The notes under the pieces were generated by a model. That model was not told the origin of the DNA and ran no database searches. It was given only the letters and a program-made list of their open reading frames with translations. Shown here piece after piece: positions 1-12,139 of a DNA stretch of 64,000 nucleotides. Source of the stretch: Penium margaritaceum (Eukaryota; Streptophyta; Zygnematophyceae; Desmidiales; Peniaceae); contig SZWC01004940.1 in assembly GCA_023375785.1 (NCBI GenBank), positions 547-64,546 of the forward strand, written 5' to 3'. The first letter of the stretch is position 1; the number at the start of each line of letters is the position of its first letter. The position numbers and the translations under genes are program-made.

Positions 1-1250
1 ATATAGACATAGATATAGATATAGATATAGATATAGATATATATATAGATATAGATATAGATATAGATATAGATATAGATAAAGATATAGATATAGATAT
101 AGATATAGATATAGATATAGAGATAGAGATAAAGATAGATATAGATCTAGATCTAGATATAGATCTAGATATAGATCTAGATCTAGATCTAGATATAGAT
201 ATAGATATAGATAAAGATATAGATATAGATATAGATATAGATATAGATATAGATATAGATATAGATATAGATATAGATATAGATATAGATATAGATATAG
301 ATGTAGATATAGATGTATATAAAGATATAGATATAGATTTAGATTTAGATTTAGATTTAGATTTAGATTTAGATTTAGATTGAGATATAGATATAGATAT
401 AGATATACATGTACATATAGATATAGATCTAGATTTAGATTTAGATATACATATAGATATACATCTAGATTAAAAATATATTTAGATATAGATAAAGATA
501 GAAATATAGATATGGATATAGATATAGATATAGATATAGATATAGATATAGATATAGATATAGATATAGATATAGATATAGATATAGATATAGATATAGA
601 TATAGATATAGATAAAGATATAGATATAGATATAGATATAGCTATAGATATAGATATAGATATAGATATAGCTATAGATATAGATATAGATATAGATATA
701 GCTATAGATATAGATATAGATATAGATATAGCTATAGATATAGATATAGATATAGATATAGCTATCGATATAGATATAGATATAGATATAGATATAGATA
801 TAGATATAGATATAGATATAGATATAGATATAGCTATTTATATAGATATAGATATAGATATAGATATAGATATAGATATAGATATAGATATAAATATAGA
901 TATACATGTAGATGTAGGTATAGATATAGGTAAAGATATAGATATAGATTTAGTTATAGATATAGATATAGATATAGATATAGATAAAGATATAGATATA
1001 GATATAGATATAGATATAGATATAGATATAGAAATAGACATAGATATTCTTATAGATATAGATATAGATTTTTATGTAGATATAGATATGGACATACATA
1101 TATGTTGATGTAGATATAGATATAGATACAAACATAGATATCGATATAGATGCATGTAGATATAGATATAGACATAGATATAAATATAATAATAGACATA
1201 TGTATAGATGTAGATATTTAGATACATAACTATAAGAAATGTCTATGGCT
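1..1250. repeat. Hexamer microsatellite (TATAGA)n, about 1.25 kb
   Basis: The whole stretch is made of ATAGAT-type hexamers with scattered variants (AAAGAT, ATCTAG, GATTTA, TACATA). Since the repeat length is a multiple of three, several frames on both strands stay open and spell Ile-Asp, Tyr-Arg or Tyr-Ile repeats; these are not proteins. A GATTTA sub-block lies near 335-380. The array begins at or before base 1, so its left end is not seen. It decays into unique AT-rich sequence after about 1250. Confidence 0.97.
636..776. repeat. 30-bp higher-order repeat inside the microsatellite
   Basis: Within the hexamer array a variant hexamer containing GCT recurs at 641, 671, 701, 731 and 761, exactly 30 bp apart, with four ordinary hexamers between. 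This is a five-copy higher-order unit (one variant plus four standard hexamers), which implies local unequal exchange or slippage of a 30-bp block rather than of single hexamers. Confidence 0.93.
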
Positions 1251-2506
1251 GTATATTTATATAAATACAAACATGGAGGTAAAGTATGATATCTTTACAC
1301 GTATGGAATATGTATTTGGATTTTGATAAAATTACAAATTTAATACTTTATTTATGTGGCTGCAAAACATTGTATCATAGTGAATCAAAAAGGATTCTTT
1401 AGGAAAATTTATTAAATTCTTGGAATTTCATGTTTTCAAACTTTTTCTTTGTGCTTTGGTAAATATGAAGTATCCCAAGTAAGTTGTATTATGTGGGAAC
1501 GGATGTTGAGTGAATGTTGTATGCATTACCTTTCTTTCTGTACGTGGGTACGCGTGGTCGTTTCCCTCCGTTTTCCTTTGCATAGTCGTGATTGTTGCTT
1601 ATGGAATGATTGTTTCACTTCTTTCCTGGAATGCGGGCATCCCATGACCGTTGGGATCTTGAACGAACTCAATGTTGTTGTCGCGGTTTATGTTTTTCGT
1701 TTCATGTTCCTTTTTGGCATCATGGTTCTGCAACGTTTCTCCCAGCAAAACATAGATGGTGCGATCTTGTTCTTAGTCAGATTCGCTCCCATCCTTGTTG
1801 AGGCGAGGATAAGCTCGCACCATTTACGATGCAAAGTTTATTCGCACCGCTTTTGGAATATTCGTACTTGCTCGCACCATTGATGTCTTCGCTGCTGAAT
1901 TGATTGGGGGTGAGGCTGGGTGTTGTTGACATCGGTCGTTGGGCTCCTCAACGATCGATTTCAGCGATGGCAGCAATTTCCTGTCCGCGTGGTTTTAGCT
2001 TAACAGTTGCCTAGGTTGCGTAGCTCGGCAATCCAGGTCGATCCGTCCGGATAAACTCAAGGCTTCCCTCCGCCAACAACCCTAGCGGGCCCCACACAGA
2101 ACACGGATGACTGATTGGAATCGGCCCAACAATCCCCTTCTCCACCAATCACGTGCGAAAATCGATAGTAGGAACCTTGACATGCGTCCGCGTTGGGGAA
2201 GAAATGCTCTGGATCTGACAGGCTGCGCCAGCCTTCTGACCAGCGATGAAGATGATTGCTTGGGGGCCCGCAATTCGTGGACTTCACATGTCCACACACG
2301 TCCAACAAAATGTGCAGCGAATTGTCCGATAGCGTCAAACGACCGATTTCAACGGCACCCGGCCTCACCCTTGCCAGTGTCACCTGGCGTTCAATTTCGT
2401 CGGCTTCGACCTGTCGACGACTTTTCTACTTGACAAGCTGACTTGAAAGTCAAGCTCGAGGAGCCCCAGTTGCGCATTTGTATTTTGTGACGAATATTTG
2501 TTGGCC
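1251..2506. other. No gene identified
   Basis: AT-rich until about 1450, then of mixed composition. Open frames of about 60-145 codons occur on both strands (for example 1449-1883 plus and 2057-2383 minus) but overlap one another, show no family motif and have no supporting signals. I see no coding sequence, RNA gene or repeat I can name. Confidence 0.6.
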
Positions 2507-2515
2507 TTGGTTTTA

Positions 2516-2980
2516 GGTCATTTTTTTCGTTTGGCCATGTTTTTGAGGATCCTTCGAAAAATGGCCGCGGCTCGGAGTCGTTATCTATATTGGCCATAAA
2601 TTGTCGCTCTCTCACAGATTTGGCCATAATCGACCGCGCTTCGCAGCCTCCCTTACTGTTTTAGCCATATTCAAGCGCGCGCCGGCTCCTCCTTTCAAAT
2701 TTGGCCATGAAGACGGCCGACGGAAAAAGGATCTCGCGAGAGAGCGATATTGACAAAAGAAGCCCCGTAACCACTCGGTGAACTCCTAAAGCCTTTCCTA
2801 ATATTGATAGCTCCAAACATGGACATGAAGGGCGAAACATTAACCTTGTAGCATGCTCCAAGAAATGAAGTACAACCACAATGATAAGGGAAATTAAACT
2901 ATACTAATAATTTTAAGGGAATAAAAAGCATCTTAACTACTATAATAAATGATTGAAATCGAAACATAATTACTCGCCCT
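2516..2980 (+). repeat. Left terminal inverted repeat of the MULE
   Basis: Begins GGTCATTTTTTTCG and is the reverse complement, with scattered mismatches, of 3965-4428. Its outer 200 bp carry several copies of a TTGGCCAT motif. A minus-strand open frame crossing it (2391-2627) has a near twin in the other arm and is a by-product of the inverted repeat. Confidence 0.9.
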
Positions 2981-3964
2981 GAGAGGGTTAGAAAAATTAG
3001 TGAACTAACATTATTTGTAAACAAACTAGTTTTTTTAAAGAAATAATTCAAGTTTTATTATGTATCATTTCATACATTTCTTTGAGTTTTATTTGTCTTT
3101 ATCATGAATTTATGGCTTTCATCTAGAAAAACAAATGATAAGTACCCATTGAAGCATATTGTCTTGTATTATAAAGGAATTTTAACATTAATTTCTTGAT
3201 TAAAAATTAATAAAACTAAATAAATATGTTTTATGCATCGGAGTTTACATGATATCAATAACAACAAGCACATGTAGAGGCATAGTTAATGCTTGAAATC
3301 ATGACCATGTAAAACTTTCCATAATCAAATACTCATCGAAGAATTTTATAAATGATTTTTCACTTTTCATGTGGCAATCATCATTAATTAAACGTAATGA
3401 TCCCATTTCACCATTAAAAAATGTTTTCATATAATTTTATTTTATAATATATTCCTTTAATGAATAAGACCTGCTCATAAGTTGGAAACATCGAGATAAT
3501 CTAGAAACATTCTTGAATTATATTGGAATTTAATAATAGAATAAACTCTCTTTAGGAAAAACTTTCAACACATTTTTTCATTTCATTGACTCTCTAAAAT
3601 TTTAAGACCTTCATCAACCATACACATTAAATCATGGAATACTTTCTTGTGTGAAAATTTAATCATATTTGGAGCTTTTAATAAAAATTTAATGAATGAT
3701 TTCATGAAGTTATCATTTGATTTTTTTCATAAATTGAAATCATTTTTATTTTAATGTATATTAATAGATCTTTATTGGTATTTAAATCATAGTTGGATTA
3801 TATTGGTGATTTTTTGTAGTCAATCCTATTATGATGTGATACGTAATTATTTAGTATCATAAATTTCATAAAAATGTTTTAAAACTTGAATCGTAGCTTA
3901 AATTTGAATCATCATGATTTTGTTTGTTGAAGGCATTATCTTTCTTCATTTGATTATTATATGA

Positions 3965-4428
3965 AGGGCGAGTACTTATATTTGGATTTCAATCACGTAT
4001 TATAGTAATTAACATGCTTTTTATTCAATTAAAATTATTTCCATAGTGTAATTTTCCTTATTATTGTGGTTGTACTTCATTTCTTGGAGCGTGCTACAAG
4101 GTGATGTTTTTCCCTTCATGACCATGTTTTTAGCTATCAATATTAGGAAAGGCTTTAGGAGTTCACCGAGTGGTTACAGGGCTTCTTTTGTCAATATCGC
4201 TCTCTCGCGAGATCCTTTTTCCGTCGGCCGTCTTCATGGCCAAATTTGAAAGGAGGAGCCGGCGTGCGCTTGAATATGGCTAAAACAGTAAGGGAGGCTG
4301 CGGAGCGCGGTCGATTATTGCCAAATCTGTCAGCGAGCGACAATTTATGGCCAATATAGATAACGACTCCGAGACGCGGCCAGTTTTCGAAGGATCCTCA
4401 AAAACATTGCCAAACGAGAAAAATGACC
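3965..4428 (-). repeat. Right terminal inverted repeat of the MULE
   Basis: Mirror of the left arm. It ends GAAAAATGACC directly before the second copy of the 9-bp target duplication. It carries the ATGGCCAAA-type motifs at about 4236, 4276, 4317, 4347 and 4406, in the same order as the left arm. Confidence 0.9.
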
Positions 4429-4437
4429 TTGGTTTTA

Positions 4438-5077
4438 TGGAAGTACGAGTGGGGTTGGTTTTGTTTGGATTCAATCGTCGGTCAGTTGAAGCATTTTCCA
4501 AGCTTGTGCTGTCCGCGGTTTTCATGTTCGGGCCCTTTCCTTGGCAGTTGAACTGGACATTCGTTGCGGATGTAGTTCCGATCAGCGAAGTCCTGGATGG
4601 GGATAGCTAACCGTGGAAAAGATTGCGCGGGGGGTGTTAGTTTTGGCGACTTCGATGGGGGTAGTACGAATTGCAAGTGCGGACGCGAAGTTGACGTGCG
4701 AGTCTGACTAGGGGTGCGGCTGGGAGTCGTTCGAATCCGTCGTTGACGACGAATTCCAACGAAAAACGAACCTGCCACTCACCTTCCCAAGCGATATCGT
4801 TGGCTTCCGTCGTTGGACCATCGATTTGACGAATTTGTGGATTTTTTTTGCCACTCTTCCCACGCACTGCGCCACCAGCATTCGCTGCTACCTACAAAGG
4901 CGGAGCGCTGGGTCACCAGCCATTTCTCTTTCGACCTTGGCTCTTTCCCATCCCCCCCCCCCCCCACTCCTACCCTCCTGGCAGTCTGCCTACACAGCGG
5001 ACATCAGCCCCTATGCAATTTTTGAGGGCCAATGGACCCGGCAGAAGGAGGAGAGGGGGGTCGTCCCTGAAAAAATC
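4438..5077. other. Flank between MULE and Harbinger transposase
   Basis: No gene recognised. It contains a 14-base C run at 4952-4965. The sequence just before 5078 may belong to the 5' part of the Harbinger transposon, whose inverted ends and 3-bp target duplication I could not find. Confidence 0.5.
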
Positions 5078-6238
5078 ATGCAGCAACTACTGGTGCTTGG
5101 CATCTTCATCTGCATGTTTGCCGCGCTTCCGTACCTGAAACGCGCGTACCTCACCCGTCTACTTCACGGGAGTGAATTTGTCGATGAGCTACTCTCCTGA
5201 GAAGCCAGTGCCACGCGCGTGTACGACACCCTCGGGCTCGATCCATGGCGTTTTGATAAACGGGTGTGGGTGTTGGAGGCAACTGTCTTGACACGCACCC
5301 GTGGTTTAAGCATTGAGGAGTCCATCGCAATTTTTCTGTGCACCATGCTTGGTGGCAAGGCCCAACGACGGCTGACAGAGCAGTTTCAACATTCCAAGGA
5401 GACTGTGGGGAGGCACTTTGGCCGCGTAATGCGCCGAGTTCTCGAGATTGCGCCGATAGTGATTCGCTTGTCTCCATGCGATGGGATTCCTCAAAATATT
5501 GCGACGAACCCAAGGTTCATGCCATGGTTCAAGAATTGTGTGGGAGCAGTTGATGGCACCCACATCCTTGCTTGGGTCCCAATCGACATGCAAGGGCCGT
5601 ATTGGAACAGAAATGGTCACAAAACCCAAAACGCCTTCATTGCTATCAACTTCGACGAGACAATTGCATGGAAGCACGCTGGCTGGGAGGGGAGTGCCCA
5701 TGATGCTCGTGTGTATCGGTATGCTTGTGAAGAGAGGTTTGTTGTGCCACAAGGGAAATACTTCCTTGCATATGCAGGCTATCCACTATCAGTGGAACTA
5801 CTGACACCGTACCGTGGTGTGCGTTACCACTTATGCGAGGATCCGATGCATAGCGAGGTGAACATTCCATAAAGCCCACTAGAGCTATTCAATATGTGTC
5901 ACTACTACCTTCGTATGACAGTTGAGTGCATAATCGGTCAGCTGAAGCAGAAGTTCAAGATTCTTGCAGACATGGAGGGTTATTCCCTAGGTGCCCAAGC
6001 TTACATTTTCATTGCTTATTGCGTCTTACATAACGTTTTTCTCCTTGCAGGGGTAGAGGAAGGGGGTTACATGGATAACTTCCGACTGAACATGGATGTT
6101 GTGTGCGAATTTCTACCTCACGCAGACGTCTTTGGCGATGACATGGATGCCCAAGCTGATGCAAGGGCTTTTCATGATGGCTTGGCTAAGGAGATGTATC
6201 TGGCTTACATCACTGACAGAGCAGCCCGTGGGATGTAG
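5078..6238 (+). pseudogene. PIF/Harbinger (DDE_Tnp_4 type) transposase, broken
   Basis: One reading frame carries the recognisable order of a plant Harbinger transposase. An N-terminal stretch contains FVDELLS, then YDTLGLDPWRFDKRVW. The first catalytic Asp lies in GAVDGTH (codon 5552-5554), followed by GWEGSAHDARVY and LLTPYRGVRYHL. The catalytic Glu lies in RMTVECIIGQLK (codon 5924-5926), followed by the usual C-terminal helix AYCVLHNVF. Two in-frame stops interrupt it, TGA at 5198-5200 and TAA at 5870-5872, and homology runs on in the same frame across both. The motif normally reading G/A-D-x-G-Y-P reads LAYAGYP, so Tyr (5771-5773) stands where family knowledge places the second catalytic Asp. 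The total of about 385 codons is close to family size. The usual partner Myb-like protein gene was not seen. The enzyme is almost certainly inactive. Confidence 0.9.
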
Positions 6239-6695
6239 ACCTACTCCGTATGTGTTCACCTGGCTCAATTATGAATTCAAAATTTCTTATTGCCATTTGT
6301 TGCACTTGCATATGTGTACACATCTCATGACAGCAAGTTGTGCATGGCAGGTCAAAAGTACACGATATGAAGTGGTCACATTTGAATGGACTTCTTCATG
6401 CCCAGGAAAGACAAGAGGCAGAACACATCATTCCGTGTTAACATCACTGAGCCATCTACGCCTCGCAGCATACCCGCGGCACGAGGGTTATATGCACGAC
6501 AGCATTCTACATTGAGACGTGCAGCACGACACGCTGCACACAATGTCCATTCCGTAATGTGCAACAGCACAAAGTATATCATGAAGCCGCTGACGAACGG
6601 GAAGAACCAGTCTTGACCATGGACATGGAGATCCATGCGTACCGGGACGCTGCATAATGCACCACGTGGACAAAGTACAAGGCAAAAGAAAAGGT
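6239..6695. other. Downstream flank of the Harbinger relic
   Basis: No coding sequence recognised. It probably includes the 3' non-coding part of the transposon, but I found no inverted end or TTA/TAA duplication to mark the border. Open frames here lack any motif. Confidence 0.4.
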
Positions 6696-6699
6696 GAAT

Positions 6700-7640
6700 T
6701 TCACTCTGTACACTTGTGCAAAGGTGAACGTTTACAAATATGTAAAGGGGGGGGTTGTGGGGGAAGGGGGAGGGAAACACGGATTTGAAAATAAGTGCAA
6801 ACCAGCACATTTTAGCACAGATTTACGGGTATGTGCAAATGTAAACATCTTGCAGGGGGGAGGCGAGGGGGGAACACAGTTTTGAAATTGTATGCAACTC
6901 AGAACAAGTGGAAGGAGGTGGGGGGGTTCACACATTTCCAACCAGTGCAAATGCATACATTTGCACTGATTTGCAAGGGAGGGGTGCACACATTTGCAAT
7001 TCTGTGCAAGCGAGCACAGGTGGAAGTGGGTGGGGGGGGACAGATTTGCAAATATGTGCAAATCACAACACATTTGCACGGATTTGCAAGGGGGGTAGGT
7101 TTCTCACATTTGCACATGTGTGCAACTGAGCACAGGTGGAAGGAGGTGGGGGTGGGGGAGGGACAATTTGCAAATCTGTGCAAATAAGCACAGTTGGAAG
7201 GAGAGGGGGGAGAACCACATTTGCAGAAGTGTGCAAATGATCACATTTTTGCACACATCGATAGGTATGTGCAAGTGTGTACACATCAGCACACATGGAA
7301 GGAGGTGAGGGGGGGGCACACATTTGCAAATCTGTGCAACTCAGCACATGTGGAAGGAGGTTGGGGGGGATTCACAGATCTTTAAATCAGCGCACATGCA
7401 TACATCTGCAGCGATTTGTGGGGGGGGTTGCACACATTTCCAATTCTGAGCAACTGATCACAGGTGGAAGGAGGTGGGGGGGGGGCAGATTTGTAAATGT
7501 GTGCAAATCAGAACACATTTGCGCAGATTCCCAGGGGGGTTGCACATTTGCATTTCTGTGCAGTTGAGCACAGGTGGAAGGAGGTGGGGGGGCAGATTTG
7601 TACATGTGTGCAAATCATAACACATTTGCAGAAGTTTGCA
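6700..7640. repeat. Degenerate G-rich minisatellite, about 55/112-bp units
   Basis: A motif of the form GAGCACAGGTGGAAGGAGG recurs near 7012, 7127, 7188, 7289, 7343, 7455 and 7566. The steps are about 112 bp, or half that, so the array is a dimer of two related 55-bp halves. Each half combines a run of six or more G with TTTGCA/TGTGCAAAT motifs, the latter partly self-complementary. All G runs are on the plus strand. The many short open frames across it are artefacts of the repeat. Confidence 0.88.
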
Positions 7641-10600
7641 AATATGTGCAATCACAGAATTTTATTGGCCTCCAATGCGTGTAGGGCACTTCTCATTCGT
7701 TATTTTATTTCCCGAAGGAAACTTTATTCCCCCGATTGGTGGTGAAGTGTGCTCAATACCCAAAGACATCGCTCGTCATGATGATTTCTACCCTCACACA
7801 AACATCTAATGGAAAGGTGCTCCCAAGAAACGCCTCTCCAAATAGCCTAGAAGAGCTACGACATCAGACAGCTACGACGTCCAGCAAGAGGCAATGTGAG
7901 TCAGTTGGGGGGCTGAAAAAACCACCTCTCACAAAATTATCCATTTCCTTGTTTATACACATTTTTCTTTCCTTGAGATTCATCACTAAAGTGACATGAA
8001 AGAAAGTGCAATGAAATATATGCAAAGCATTGGAAGAGTTGGAAACTAGACATGAAGATGCAATGCATCTCAATGCCTATCAATGCATGTGTTTTATGTA
8101 TCAATAGCAAAGGAGATAAGAGGTTCCCGGCTTCATTGAAAAATCATTTTGACATAAAAATATTATAGATTCAAATCCAGGTAACATAGTCCTTCCATTT
8201 CTATTTAATGGAAAAACCTATATTCATGTTTCTAAATGGTGAAGCAAATCCACAGGTGTTCACTTGTTCAATCTATAAAGTGTTGCCTTCCAAAACAATG
8301 TAATCATTGCATCCCAGGATCTTGTGCAGAAACCTATCATTATGGATAAGGATTTTGATCATCTTATGCTAGAGCTCAGAGTAACATGAAACAGGAGAAG
8401 GAAATCAACAAATCAGCTCCCAATGGGCTGTATCCTTTTATGAGAGAAAGAATGAATGAGAAACATACCAAAAAAACAAAGGGAACTTACATCAATCAAT
8501 TTGCCAACATAGAAATAAGTCCTAAGTTCCATCCATGAGGACTGAACATTAGTGGATTCTTTTCACCTTTGATTCATTTCAATTACAAATTAGTTACATT
8601 TTTTATGGGAGACAATGAATTTAAATTGTCCTATTTGTGATTCCTTCTTAACATGTTCTCAACTACGGCATCACTCATGGTACTCTTGTACTCTTAATAT
8701 GACCTTATGAAGAACCACCTGCATTCATTATTTACATCGAACAACTATGGTTTCTTTGTTTTTCAAAAAATTCTCATGTGTTAATCCTACTATATTACAG
8801 ATGTTCATATTCGTCCCTTTTCTAGTTGTAATTTCAAAAGGTGGAAGACATTTCCCCCAAGTTCTTCCTCTTACCCAATTATCAATCAATTTTGTTCACG
8901 TCTTCACCCGCTTCGTTAGGAGCTTTCCTACGTCTCACTGTTTTGACTTCCTTACAAATATGATCTAGATACACAAATCAAATTCCATGTTTTGTACACA
9001 TGATCCATACCGACGTGATCTTTTTGGTTGTTACATCCTTGCAGCTTTATCTAGTTGTCTTATCTAACAACGTGGAATCAGCTTATGTAGGTTTTCAATA
9101 ACATTTTCATGAAAACACCAATATCCACAACACCTCTTAACGATCTTATTGTTTGGTTTGCCGAATTCAACAAGGCTCCTTAAATCGCACGAGTATTGCA
9201 TGGTAGCTTTCTCTTCCGGTTTGGTGCCACCAAGGCCCTTACATACTGTTACTAAGGACACTTTTCCGCTTTCAAAATCTGTAAACATCATAGAATAAGG
9301 AACCGTTAGTCCTGTTATGTGCGAAATTGTGAAAAACATATGCTGTTTAACACAAACAACTTTTAACCTGCAATGTATTTGTCTTAAGCATACTTGGCTC
9401 ATTTCTCAGGGGAATTGGTACCTTAGGTCATGCTCATGTCCCTCCAAAAACATATCGCTTGAAACAAGATTTGCACAGATATCCAATCTTAACTATGTTA
9501 GATCACACCCAGTTACAAAGAGTTCATAACATTGTATTCAATGGATGATCTCTCTTCCATACTTGCAATATAGAGTGTATTGGTTACAAAGACGATATTC
9601 GGGCCTCAATTCCAAGTTGTAGGTATTATGCCTTTTTTAATTACATATTACGACGGCACAACATCTTGTTCCGAAATATTACTTGTATGTTAACGCATCC
9701 AAGGGATCCTTACAAGGAACCACATCACATTTTCCTATATGAAAGGCAATTTTGAAGTTGTGGTTTCTTTTCAAGAATAATAATACATGAAAGATAAAAA
9801 AAGTTCAAGAGTACGTCTTTGAACATGTGTGCCAAGTAATAATAATTTGTGTTGCTTCAATGTCCTACATTGTGTCCTTTGTCTAGTTATTTGTGTACTC
9901 CTATTTGCCTTGCCTTGTCTACTTGTGATATGTAAAACCATCATTAATGATATATATGAATCAACAAGCACTAAGGATACTGCCACATCAATATCTAAAA
10001 GTGTGTTGTACTTGATTGTTGATGTACAAAAATTGAACCATCCCCAAAACGAAGGAATTTCAGTCACTTCATCATGAATGTTCTAGTACAAGAAAGCAAA
10101 CTCTTTCCACAATATAGTCTGTACAATCTTTGTTCAAAATGAGTACTGATAAGAATACTTCAAGTGCCAGCATGCTTTCATTTATTGGTATAACATACAC
10201 AAAACCATGCTTTGGGCATGAGTGGAATTGATTCGCACCATGTCTCATGAGCATGATGCTCACCACTATTGTTTCATTTCACAATGACATCAAGTTTCAA
10301 TCTTCAAAAGGTTCATTTGTATTGTCCTTCACATGGAAATGGCTTTAACACATAACTCGTCAAAATATTGAGTACGACTCAATACATATTGGGCAAGACC
10401 ACAAGATTATAAGGTAAAAAGACACTCTAGGGATGAAGAAATTAGATGATGCATCTCCAAAATTGTAAGCTATAGGTATAAAACCTATGTTGTGACATGA
10501 TCCCAACTAGATTGTAGATGGTTTGTATAAAACAATGAGATCATCATTTAACCTTCTGTTTACAATAAGTCCAAAAGGGTGATGTGCTCACTCTATGAAA

Positions 10601-11540
10601 GTGGAATTTATACATGATAATGGATGAAGGCATGCCATGGACATCGATTGGCATCTTTGCTTGTCAATGTCCATGACATGTTATTCCTTTAATTTCATTG
10701 TTTTCAATGTAAAACCAATCAATTTACAGAAAAAGCAACTTTTCACACCCTCGATCACTGGTTCGCAGTATTTCAAATTATAAAAGCCCTTCCCTCCTAG
10801 TTTTTCTCTGTCTATTCTTTCACAATTATTTTTCTATTAAACTTTGATATTCTCTATTGTTAGTACTAAGTGCGTGCCACGATCTATATCCATCAGTCAC
10901 ATATTGATTGGATGTGAATGGTTTTGACAAAGTGTACATGTTGAAGGATATCATGCATAACAAGATACCTCAAATCAGCATTCTCATCAACCATGAATAG
11001 TGATGAACAATACTTCTTACATGGCTTTTCATACCATTATGGTAGGATTATGGGGCTCTTCAAGTACACATTATTTTAACCTATCGTGATATGAGCCCTC
11101 TTTAACTGAAGTTGGCATCCTCAATAGGGAGTGTGTTCAGAATGTCATAACATAGCCATGACACAAGCTTTGTCATCAAAACATCACGATTGCTTTTGAA
11201 CATTGAGCCTAATGGGATGTATGTGTGTTTTAGCGTGCATGTTGACCATTCCAAAGAAATTGATTTATTGAATGGTTTTTCCGATGATTATTGAAAAAAT
11301 AAAAACATCATCACCTTGATTGCATGTAGAAAATGTGCTACGGTCAATTTGTTAACCACCTTTTGCAAAACATGATGTCATGATCGCCACATAAAGAGTA
11401 TACTTATAACTTTTTAAAACATTTCATCCACGTTTTGTCTGCAGTTGTCAAGGTATAGTTAAGTAATGTTCTTTTGATACGCATGTGGACCTATGTGCTA
11501 GCCTACTAGTGTTCTCATGGTAGCTTCTTTGGGGTTTTGT
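7641..11540. other. AT-rich region without an identified gene
   Basis: About 3.9 kb of AT-rich sequence. I see no transposase, retroelement domain or tandem repeat. The only frame that stands out is on the minus strand at 9064-9402 (112 codons, cysteine-containing, including FESGKVSLVTVCKGLGG). It has no family I recognise and could be an exon or chance. The remaining frames are short and overlap each other. Confidence 0.5.
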
Positions 11541-11740
11541 AATGCATGGAGGGGGGAGGATGATGGGAAAAAGCATGGGGCAAGTGTATGGGGTAGTTTG
11601 TAACTATCTACATAGTATTTGTATCATATTAAAACACGTGCGTTGTAGAGTTGGAATTGTTCCATATTGTGATAGACCATTGGCGAGGAGAGAAGGGGAG
11701 GGGGGAGAGCGAGAAAATGTATAGTGGAAATTCATGGGAT
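11541..11740 (+). repeat. Outlying units of the ~140-bp satellite
   Basis: One to two units of the same family as the array at 14890-16030. They have a G/A-rich box followed by GTGTATGGGG, then a GTATCAT motif, then TGGAATTGTTCC. They are separated from the main array by the palindromic satellite and mark the left limit of the satellite domain. Confidence 0.7.
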
Positions 11741-12139
11741 GTTGTATTCCCATTTATGGTTAATCACCCCTAAAAGATACATTTTTCATATAGTTTAGAC
11801 ATCAAATGTTTGCCTCAAGAAGTTTCATGGTACCTTTGTGGACGTTACAACACATTTTTGATTTCTTTTTCTCCGTGGTTACAAGAGTGTATTTGTATTC
11901 TTTAACACACAAACGTTCTTGGAAGTATTGAAATTTAATTTTTAACAGTGAATTAACAACACTGGTTCAGTGTTTTCATAGCTCCATTCATAGTTTGGTG
12001 AAGAAGACAAACATTTGTACGTTGACCTGAAACGCGTTACTGCTAAAACGAACGAACACACCTATTTCTGGTCAAATAAGTCGTTGGAACTAAATCCCAC
12101 CCAAAATCACATTCCAGGGTTTTAGGTTTTAATTTTTGC

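Larger units (their letters stand above)
2516..4428. mobile_element. Non-autonomous Mutator-like element (MULE), 1913 bp
   Basis: The element has long terminal inverted repeats of about 465 bp (2516-2980 and 3965-4428) that match closely over their whole length. It is flanked by a perfect 9-bp direct repeat, TTGGTTTTA, at 2507-2515 and 4429-4437. Long inverted ends plus a 9-bp target duplication are the hallmark of the Mutator superfamily. The outermost bases read GGTCATTTTT. The roughly 980-bp middle (2981-3964) is very AT-rich and has no usable reading frame, so the element could move only with transposase supplied elsewhere. The intact duplication and close arm identity suggest a fairly recent insertion. 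A foldback element of another type is the alternative, but the 9-bp duplication argues against it. Confidence 0.9.

Noticed and set aside
335-380. Telomere-like (TTTAGA)n
   Set aside because: The plant telomere repeat is TTTAGGG. This is a GATTTA variant of the local microsatellite.
380-1108. 242-codon frame of Ile-Asp repeats
   Set aside because: Produced by the hexamer microsatellite; frames on both strands are open for the same reason.
1449-1883. 144-codon plus-strand frame
   Set aside because: No motif, no recognisable family and composition like its surroundings.
4280-4610. Frames in both orientations near the MULE right arm
   Set aside because: They have twins in the left arm and arise from the inverted repeat.
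6694-7655. Many 60-118-codon frames on both strands
   Set aside because: Shadows of the G-rich minisatellite.
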